Part shown: positions 56,785 through 64,000 of the stretch, piece by piece
Numbering within the stretch: the first letter of the stretch is position 1
Layout: each line of letters opens with the position of its first letter
From: Scolanthus callimorphus
Taxonomy: Eukaryota; Cnidaria; Anthozoa; Actiniaria; Edwardsiidae
Direction of reading: 5' to 3'
Assembly: GCA_033964015.1 (NCBI GenBank)
Contig: CM066916.1
Span: forward strand, 15,168,501-15,232,500
DNA: 64,000 bases
Position numbers and translations under genes: made by a program
The notes under the pieces: generated by a model
What the model was told of the DNA's origin: nothing
The model's database searches: none
What the model saw: the letters and a program-made list of their open reading frames with translations, nothing else

Positions 56785-57432
56785 GTTCTTGGGCTGAATT
56801 GCGATTAAACGTGTGTTGTTGTTCGTAGTAAAAGTCGATAAAGGTGGACTCCGAAAGTGTGGCAGCGAATTTTTGTATGTTCGCTATTTAGGATTTTTTT
56901 TTTTTGAAGTTAGATAATAACTAAAACAGCTGGGACTGAAAGACAAATGTCATAAAACTGGAACAAATAATTTATTTAAAAAATCGCTGGCACACTTTTG
57001 AAGTCCATCTTAAGGTAATTCAAGATAGGTACAAGTACAGTGCCCGATATGGGAATGCTGACCCATGGATGTACGCCCCTTTATAGGCCTTTTTCAAGAT
57101 TTTCTATTGGACTATAGAGAATGTGTTAGAAACGTTTCGTGATTCGTCGGCATTAGCAGTACTGTTAACAATAATTGAAATTGTATTTTTTCAAAACGAA
57201 AATTTGGTATCATCATCATTCCTCGCGTTGTCTTGAATAAGCAAAATCCCTAAACTCACACAAACGCAGAGGTCTCTCAAGGCGAGAGAAAATGAGAGGA
57301 GGGAAGAAATACCTCTGTCAGTGCCTGACGAGTTCTTTGAGAGGAAAGGAGAAACATAAACATCCTCTATGGATGGATTTTTTTATTTAATATCACACAT
57401 GCGTCAGTGGCTGTTACCTTATTCTCCCCCGT
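56785..57432. other. Intergenic, nothing recognised
   Basis: AT-rich, no supported feature. Confidence 0.45.
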
Positions 57433-57617
57433 TATTCTAGTACCCAGTACTCCTCGGCTCGTCACCTCGCAGGTGAATCCCTGGTGGTAGCCATTTGATT
57501 AACTGATTTTCAACGCTGGGGCATGAGCTGAAGTTGTTTCTCTCAAATGCGGTTTAATGATGGCTGTTACGGCTTCTCCCGCAATGTGTACGAGCCGGGG
57601 AGTCCTTGGCACGAGAA
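57433..57617. mobile_element. 220-bp-family foldback copy, diverged
   Basis: TCTAGTACCCAGTACTCCTC ... GAGCCGGGGAGTCCTTGGCA with the TTTCTCTCAA interior. It lies 3' of gene copy B, as the 50.18-kb copy lies 3' of copy A. Confidence 0.6.
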
Positions 57618-57793
57618 TGAACAAATGTGTGCCTCAAACTGTGCTCCGTGTGTGGGTATGTAGTCGCCGGTGTACCAAGATCTTATGCTGCAAGACTTCT
57701 AACATAACTATGTGAATTAACTTCCAGCAAAGTGCACAAGTACGTTTTCCAAATACGTATAGAATAGAAAGAAGAAGAGCAATGCTCTCAGGG

Positions 57794-58395
57794 TTAATGG
57801 CATTTCAACTTTCCAAGCGTGTGATATCCTTCTTCTCCTGAGGCATCGGTGTCGCCAAAACGTAACTGGATAACGGGAAGGTGATCCTTGCTGGTCAGCA
57901 GTCCATCGTCTTCACGCCATGTGTCGTCGTTCATCGCGCAGTTACACCTGTGACCGTCAGCGCAACTGTTAGTTACTCCGCATCCGCATTTGTTGCTTCC
58001 GATTGGAGCGCCGCCCCATGACGTCATTTTGTTTCCATCACGTGATACCCACCAACCAAACCAATACTGGTATGGTACATAAAACAACGCGGAGTGACGA
58101 CACTCATACTTTATAAACTGTTCACAGTAACTCGATGCACTTGTCAGAATTTTCATTTGCGTGACGCTAGCGCCTGAGTATGTGACGTCACGGGAGTAGG
58201 AACCAACGCCTCCGTAACCCTTGACGCGGGTACGAGTCTCGGTGTCGTGACTAATAACTGTCACGCCAATTCCGTTACGCTCGGTCATGTCACAGTAGAC
58301 TGTGAATGAGGACTCTCCTCCTTCACCATCTGGGTCTATGACGTAGTTACCACTGGGTGCTGATGGTAAGGCGGCCTTGAGGTGATGACATGTTT
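57794..58395 (-). CDS. Fibrinogen/CNTNAP-like terminal exon of gene copy B, intact
   Basis: After the acceptor TTTTTTTTACGTAG it runs open through SAPSGNYVIDPDGEGGESSF, TVYCDMTERNGIGVTVISHD, YWFGWWVSRDGNKMTSWGGA, CGCGVTNSCADGHRCNCAMN, DDGLLTSKDHLPVIQLRFGD and GYHTLGKLKCH to TAA. This is the fibrinogen-like module of contactin-associated/neurexin-IV-type proteins, with its Cys-rich CxCGxxxxCxxxxxxCNC insert. Entry is in phase 1 (one base from the previous exon). Likely a secreted adhesion or matrix protein in a lineage-specific family. Confidence 0.85.
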
Positions 58396-58742
58396 CTACG
58401 TAAAAAAAAGCTGATTATGAAAATGCATGTCAATTAATCGCTGTCGTTTCTGCCAAAATAACCCTTGGCAAATGAAAAGCCGGCGGCAGGTTTTGCTCGG
58501 AGATATTAGCTATCAAAAAATTTCGAGGATAAGTAAAGTTATGTATGTACGCATGTAGGTACAAATAAATATGGCGGATGAAGAGAGAATTACAATAGCT
58601 TGAATTACTTGAAGTTTGCGTTAAAATATTACTGTTTTGGTGCGTGAATAAGCTTTGTTCGACGAAATCTTATCAGATAGAGATCTACGTGAGTGATCCA
58701 AAATCGATATTTTTTGCATTGTTTAACGGCACACATCTTTAC

Positions 58743-58835
58743 CATAATTTCGCATTTGTAGCGAGGTCCGCATTTCGGGTTAAGGCGCACACATCTTTTG
58801 TACTCCTGCGAGCACTCTGCAGTTGTACAGGGATC
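58743..58835 (-). CDS. Cys-rich EGF-like exon of gene copy B
   Basis: The acceptor ATTATTTCCACAG gives DPCTTAECSQEYKRCVRLNP KCGPRYKCEIM, then GTAAAG. Six Cys fit a small EGF-like or follistatin-like module. Compared with copy A one A is missing in the GAAA run, so the exon ends in phase 0 although the next exon needs phase 1. This is either a lethal base loss, a sequence error, or use of another donor. Confidence 0.65.
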
Positions 58836-59362
58836 CTGTGGAAATAATAAAATCACTTGGTGCGGCCATGGGGTTCAGGATCGGACGTCAGGGCATTTTT
58901 GGGCATTTCGAAGAATCATTGAGAGGGCCACTTTTAACTTAATGCTTGTGCATAACTGTTTTGTTATTGTTTTGATATTTATTTTTTTCACTCCCCTATC
59001 TTCTGTTAATCTCCACTAAATGTTTTGCATGATGGGTAACCCCGTCGCAAGGCCCCCATTTGTAGATGTAGATGTAGATTGCTTGTCAAACCGTTTGCAA
59101 GTGATGCTCGTCGTTCCACGGCTGAAACTCTGTACCTACATCCGTGCCTCAATATACGTCGATATTTTGCTCAAATGGAGCTGCTTATTAACTTAGTTAT
59201 GCATGTGTATTACGGCTTTGAAAGTATGACAGACAGACAACCGGGTTGTGAGAATTAACGTTTGTTAGTTGATGATCAAAGTTTCTTTGTCGCATATTTA
59301 ATGGCCATCGAAGTACGCAAAAGCTCAAGCTTGCACACTAGTATTAAATCTCGAAATGAATG
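58836..59362. other. Upstream of copy B; no PAN exon found
   Basis: No minus-strand PAN-domain exon is recognisable here or further to 64 kb. It may lie beyond the window or be lost. Confidence 0.45.
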
Positions 59363-59785
59363 GAACAATGACATCAGAGTCAGACTTACCCACCTTAGAA
59401 CCAACAATGACATCAGAGCCAGACTTACCCACCTTAGAACCAACAATGACATCAGAGCGCCAGACTTACCCACCTTAGAACCAACAATGACATCAGAGCC
59501 ATACTTACCCACCTTAGAACCAACAATGACATCAGAGCGCCAGACTTACCCACCTTAGAACCAACAATGACATCAGAGTCAGACTTACCCACCTTAGAAC
59601 CAACAATGACATCAGAGTCAGACTTACCCACCTTAGAACCAACAATGACATTAGAGTCAGACTTACCCACCTTAGAACCAACAATGACATCAGAGCCAGA
59701 CTTACCCACCTTAGAACCAACAATGACATCAGAGCCAGACTTACCCACCTTAGAACCAACAATGACATCAGAGCGCCAGACTTAC
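59363..59785. repeat. 39-bp tandem array, about 11 units
   Basis: Unit core AACAATGACATCAGAG and CCAGACTTACCCACCTTAGA. Starts at about 59363, 59402, 59441, 59482, 59521, 59562, 59601, 59640, 59679, 59718 and 59757. Units with GAGCGCCAG are 41 bp. Frames stay open on both strands because 39 is a multiple of three. Confidence 0.93.
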
Positions 59786-59787
59786 AA

Positions 59788-59995
59788 AGTCGCTATAGTA
59801 GGTCAATTGTCAAAGATCGCTGCTATAGCAGAAAGGTCAAGGAGCACGGGGGCTTATGGGAAGGATTAGCGAGGCGGCGCGCAATGGATTGTGGGAATCC
59901 ATTGCGCGCCTTGCGAATCCTTCCCACAACCCCCTGCGCTCCGCTTATCCTTCCTATAATCCCCTGCATTCCTCGACTTTTCTACAATAGCGACT
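59788..59995. mobile_element. 208-bp foldback directly after the tandem array
   Basis: AGTCGCTATAGTAG / CTACAATAGCGACT termini; inner GCGCGCAATGGATT / AATCCATTGCGCGC arms meet at a 6-bp loop. Almost the whole element can pair. Confidence 0.85.
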
Positions 59996-60599
59996 AGGTA
60001 CGAGCTTGCATCAGAGCTGTGGTGAGTAATGGGGAAGCATGAACTCTGGGGCCAAGGGCAGTACAGATAGTCCTGGTGAGTGAGGAGGGGGGCGCTGTTT
60101 TGTTTCCGCGGGGAGGTGGGTGGGTGCGACTAGAATAATCCACAATGGGTCTCTCGACTCTTCATTGAGTGGAAGAGTTTAGATTATATTGCGTGACGCT
60201 TTTAAGTAATTATTCCAATTTATGCATACCGTGAATAGAGAGAGAGAGACGCCATATTGGATTGAAGCACGTTTTATTGCAAATATTGGCCTAATGTAAC
60301 ATCTCCCTTTCTGACAAAAAAAAAACGCTTATCATGATGAAAATAGAACAATAATCATGCTAAGTGTGGACAAGTGTCTTTTTGCTACCTACAAAATGAT
60401 CAAATGTTCAACAAAACATAGTGCAACAAACTCCTCGTACATGCATACAGGAACAGTCTTTAATAATCTCCGAACTGCTTTGGCTTCGCGGTTGTTTCGT
60501 TCCCCTATTAACGGGTCTCCCCTATTAAGGGCTGGAGTGTTGCTGACTGGTGACTACGGAGCTGCCTCTGGGCTGATGCTGTCCTTCGCTGTTCGGAAT
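59996..60599. other. Intergenic, nothing recognised
   Basis: Contains a GAGAGAGAGA run (60238) and G-rich stretches (60085-60120). No supported gene. Confidence 0.4.
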
Positions 60600-61205
60600 G
60601 GTGATGGTGGTGTTACCACTTGACCTTATCCTTGGTTGTTTGAATTGGCGTACGTGACAGTGAAGAGGGTAGATAGCTTATTTGACTATGGTTCTATTGG
60701 CGCTGATGGCTTCATAAATGTCTGTTTCCCCTCAGGTTCTTGCTGTTGGCGGAGATGAGATATGATCGATCAGACAACTTACCAATGTACTTTCCAGGCG
60801 TCCGCTGTCTCGAGTTCTTAGGTGATTTGACTTTTATATATTGCCCGGCTTATATCTCAGCCCGCCTATACTTTAGGGTACAACAGAGTTGATGCTGTAG
60901 GTAGTAGCCATTTTGTTCCCCTTGACACGCGCAGTTGTAATAATATGTCTTATGTCTTTATTGGCTCAAAAGGTGTGCTGGGCAGGATCCGATGCCTTCT
61001 GTAGGTGTGTTTCTCTGATCAAGAAGAGCCAGCCATAGATATTTTCCATCTCGTAGTGCTTTCTTCAACAGTCCCTTGGAACCTTTGACTGATGACTCAG
61101 CTTTCCCATTTAATGTGGGATACTCTTGTGATGAGTCTTGTTCTAGCTCCCACTCGATGGCGAGCTCATGAAGCTCATGACTGATTAGCTGGGGTGCATT
61201 GTCTA
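60600..61205 (-). mobile_element. Ty3/Gypsy integrase C-terminal fragment
   Basis: The minus strand reads DNAPQLISHELHELAIEWEL, EYPTLNGKAESSVKGSKGLL, KKALRDGKYLWLALLDQRNT and PTEGIGSCPAH, then decays with stops; a later piece, SYLISANSKNLRGNRHL, is the Gypsy C-terminal motif. The integrase-core DN and E (GKAES) positions are visible. It is interrupted upstream by the MITE at 61206. Confidence 0.85.
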
Positions 61206-61447
61206 TAGACCTTTTTCAAAAATGGCGGAAAATTGCATGGAAACGAGGCTGGAAATATTAGCATACATGGCAGCTGCCTAGGGAAGCCTTAGCTGGTGAA
61301 TAGGGACCGATAAGAAAAGAAAATCAGTTTAAAAACTGTTTTTCGGTCTCCGTTCACCAGCTAAGGCTTCCCGCGGCAGCGGTAATGTTTACTCATATTT
61401 TCAGCCTCGTTTCCAAGCAACTTTCCCCCATTTTTGAAAAATGTCTA
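61206..61447. mobile_element. 242-bp foldback MITE, TSD TA
   Basis: TAGACCTTTTTCAAAAATGG and inverse CCATTTTTGAAAAATGTCTA, flanked by TA at 61204-61205 and 61448-61449. Arms are about 100 bp, including GAAGCCTTAGCTGGTGAA. TA duplication fits Tc1/mariner. Confidence 0.85.
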
Positions 61448-61580
61448 TAACATGTGACTGAATTGTTCTTTTCAATAAACTGAGTCGCTATACCCACCAC
61501 AATGGATTCCGGTCTATCATTAATAATTTAAACGTATGTACAGCTTCCCCTTGAGTGTGAAGATGTCTGTTTGACCTGCC
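61448..61580 (-). mobile_element. Ty3/Gypsy integrase core fragment, upstream part
   Basis: TDIFTLKGKLYIRLNY on the minus strand is a frameshifted integrase segment (D of the core). With 60600-61205 it forms one integrase split by the MITE. Confidence 0.6.
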
Positions 61581-62426
61581 AAATTTGCTATCTTTTAGGG
61601 GTAAATTCGGCGGTCGCCACGCCAAATTTGCTTTCTTTTAGGGGTAAATTTGCTGTTTGCCTCACCCATTTGCTATCCCTTAGGGTCAAAATTAATTTTC
61701 CCGACGAGCACCCCCGTCTAAAATACTGGGAATCCCCCCCCCCCCCCCCTCCCCGGGATGTCTGCTCTCAATTTGCTTCACAGCCTGTACCTTTCTGACT
61801 CTGCCTTGGTTGCTATGCATTTCTTACTTGGTGGTCTATGCCGACAGACATAGACGTGTCATTCCTAACCAAAAGAAGAAGTTCTCTTGCCTTCCGCAGA
61901 CATTATTCTGCACTTGGAGGGCTGAATTACGAATCTGCTCGAGGAGCGAATATACACTGGCTTCGTTTTTTGTTGCAGCGTTTAGCACTGGCTTAGATGT
62001 GTTCCAAAAAACCGTGTCGGGGATTTTGGCAATTCCATTTTTTATAAGTAATACCATAATGGCACCGAGGGAAATATTGGATTTCATTTACCCGAGACAT
62101 ATTTACCCGAGGGCGCAGCCCGTGTTTAAAAAACTATGATCGCCGAGGAAATAAACCCGTACTTTGAGTGCAGCTTAGCCGTGACGTCACTATTAAAGCT
62201 TCACCGACACCGAGCATGCGCGTTTCGAAAGCAGTCATCCCACATGGATGTAAGTCGAGCTTAAGGTGACTAGAGCAAACTAGATATAATATTTCTCACA
62301 TAAAGTACAAAAGAAAAGAAGAACTTCTGCGAATAGTCCAACTACGACTACTCCTAGAAGGAAAGGGTTTTGTCTTCGACTTTATTCTCTCAACAAATTG
62401 GAGAGGAGATAAGTTGAAGACATTAC
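61581..62426. other. Intergenic; C-tract
   Basis: Tandem TTTGCTxTCTTTTAGGGG-like units (about 61575-61685) and a C-run (61735-61749). No gene. Confidence 0.5.
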
Positions 62427-63051
62427 AAATGCAAGGGAAATTTAGTAGACAAAAAAGTCCTTTGTCGGAGAAATTGCTTTTATCTACTAAGGGACGTGTC
62501 ATTATTTACCGGGGGGAGGGCTCCCACTTTTTTCAAAAAAGACTAAAAATTAAGACCCTCCCCTTGAACATAATAAAATAAACGTGACCCTCCCCCAGTC
62601 CTAGTTAAAAAAATTGGGACCCTCCCCCATGTCATATATATGTTCTAAAAAACCTGTCAGATAGTCTATTGTCCGAGTGAAGCAATGTCTCTTTCATTTT
62701 TTAATAGCAGAAATACTTTTTTCTTACTTCTGTCAAAGCTATATTTTCTATCGCCTCGATTATTTACGTGAGGTTTTTGGGTAATACATAGTAAAAATGC
62801 AGTGATCCTCCCTCTATAAGTACAATGATTAACGATCCCATCACCTCTCCCGTCCCCTATTTGAAGACATTTTACAGAAAAGGGGGGTTGTATATCTTTT
62901 GTTGCGCGCGAAGCGCGCGCCCGAATTTTGATAACTATAGGTTAACTATAGGTTAGATGAAAGCTTCTAGGTACTTATGGGCTCCTGAGCCAACAAGGTT
63001 ATATTATTCATGATAAAGGATTCTTTCGTCTACTAAATTTCCCTTGCATTT
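62427..63051. mobile_element. 625-bp MITE abutting the second CRE satellite
   Basis: AAATGCAAGGGAAATTTAGT and inverse ACTAAATTTCCCTTGCATTT form about 35-bp TIRs. The interior has GGGACGTGTCATTATTTACC and ATGCAGTGATCCTCCCTCTA, shared with the 575-bp element at 38.6 kb, so it may be a composite. Confidence 0.75.
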
Positions 63052-63052
63052 A

Positions 63053-64000
63053 ATATATAGATTTAGCCACTGGCTAAAAGCGGAGCTCCTCGTTATATTT
63101 TTTTCTGTGTGAATGAAAGGGATTCCCATGTGTACATGGTTTACATGGTTGCTTTAGAGTCTTCCCTTCACGAGATATTAATTTTTCAAGCATAGATGAC
63201 GTCATCGATGACGTCACATCACGTGACCACCTCATTTCGCTCATCTGGTGACCTAGACTACAGTACCAAAGTTTGGTTGTTTTAGAGTCTTCCCTTCACG
63301 AGATAATGATTTTTCAAGCATAGATGACGTCATCGATGACGTCATATCACGTGACCTCCTCATTTCGCTCATCTGGTGGCCTAGACTACACTACCCAAGC
63401 TTGGTTGTTTTAGAGTCTTCCCTTCACGAGATATTGATTTTTCAAGCATAGATGACGTCATCGATGACGTCACATCACGTGACCACTTCATTTCGCTCAT
63501 CTGGTGGCCTGGACTACACTACCCAAGTTTTGTTGTCTTAGAGAGTCTTCCCTTCACGAGATATTGATTTTTCAAGCATAGATGACGTCATCGATGACGT
63601 CATATCACGTGACCGCCTCATTTTGCTTATCTGGTGGCCTAGACTACACTACCCAAGTTTTGTTGTCTTAGAGTCTTTCCTTCACGAGATATTGATTTTT
63701 CAAGCATAGATGACGTCATCGATGACGTCACATCACGTGACCGCTTCATTTCGCTAATCTGGTGGCCTAGACTACACTACCCAAGTTTGGTTGTTTTAGA
63801 GTCTTCCCTTCACGAGATATTCATTTTTCAATCACTGATGACGTCATCGATGACGTCACATCACGTGTCCGGGTTACACCACCCCCCTTGTGGCATAGAC
63901 AAAATATCCCAAGTATGGTTGTCTTAGCATGTACCCTTGAGGAGATATGATTTTTTCTTTGTATACCACAGGGTTCCCATGTGTACACGGACGGACGGAC
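63053..64000. repeat. CRE satellite, array 2: six 128-bp monomers
   Basis: Same 144-bp head as array 1, then CRE palindromes at 63197, 63325, 63453, 63583, 63711 and 63839 (period 128, one 130), all six with the exact 20-bp palindrome. The same tail follows and ends in ACGGACGGACGGAC at the window edge, so the true end may be outside. Confidence 0.92.

Noticed and set aside
59363..59785. CRISPR-like array or repetitive protein
   Set aside because: 39-bp units abut with no spacers, so it is not CRISPR. It is open on both strands only because 39 is divisible by three. No start or splice context.
60357..60623. 88-codon plus-strand frame
   Set aside because: Overlaps the end of the minus-strand Gypsy fragment and shows no domain.
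61810..62139. 109-codon plus-strand frame and its antisense
   Set aside because: Both strands open over the same interval, no recognisable motif, no splice or homology support.

Overview
The window looks like nuclear DNA of a cnidarian, most likely a stony coral or a close anthozoan relative. It is AT-rich, with GT-AG introns and a metazoan PHRF1 gene. It also carries a class A GPCR, a secreted PAN/EGF/fibrinogen-like gene pair, a coral-type tRNA-derived SINE, BEL/Pao, Ty3/Gypsy and LINE fragments, and a very high density of short foldback (MITE-like) elements. The assignment rests on gene content and repeat style, not on a species-specific marker.

Region 1 (1-12.9 kb, + strand) holds the 3' part of PHRF1. 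Six exons join in a consistent phase, from the PHD finger through an Arg/Ser-rich middle and a 587-codon Ser-rich exon to the C-terminal helical module. Its last intron holds a 2,482-bp element flanked by a perfect 10-bp duplication, with two smaller elements nested inside. Region 2 (13-15.2 kb) has a CCCTGGAAT minisatellite and a 7-unit, 128-bp satellite whose monomers carry a 20-bp palindrome containing two CRE sites; a 6-unit sister array closes the window (63.05-64 kb). Region 3 (17-18 kb, - strand) is an intronless GPCR. Region 4 (18-28 kb) has no gene I can support; it contains foldback elements and a long TTA microsatellite.

Region 5 (28.1-33.6 kb, + strand) has an intact intronless type II membrane protein with an Asp-triplet (glycosyltransferase-like) and a frameshifted paralogue. 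Region 6 (33.6-49 kb) is a mosaic of repeated blocks in both orientations. These blocks carry tRNA-Thr genes, tRNA-Phe-like sequences with a T-loop insertion, LINE fragments, captured pieces of the fibrinogen-like exon, a scrap of the glycosyltransferase-like gene and a 6.3-kb nested palindromic element. The duplicated blocks act as natural empty sites, so several insertions can be dated relative to each other and their target duplications read directly.

Region 7 (50.8-58.9 kb, - strand) has two copies of a PAN-EGF-fibrinogen/CNTNAP-like secreted-protein gene. The one at 50.8-53.9 kb is broken and the one at 57.8-58.8 kb is nearly intact. A decayed BEL/Pao element with LINE and foldback insertions lies between them. 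Region 8 (59-64 kb) has a 39-bp tandem array, a perfect-looking foldback, a decayed Gypsy integrase split by a 242-bp element, and the second CRE satellite.

Limits: exon boundaries and repeat boundaries were read by eye. No database search, folding or expression evidence was available.
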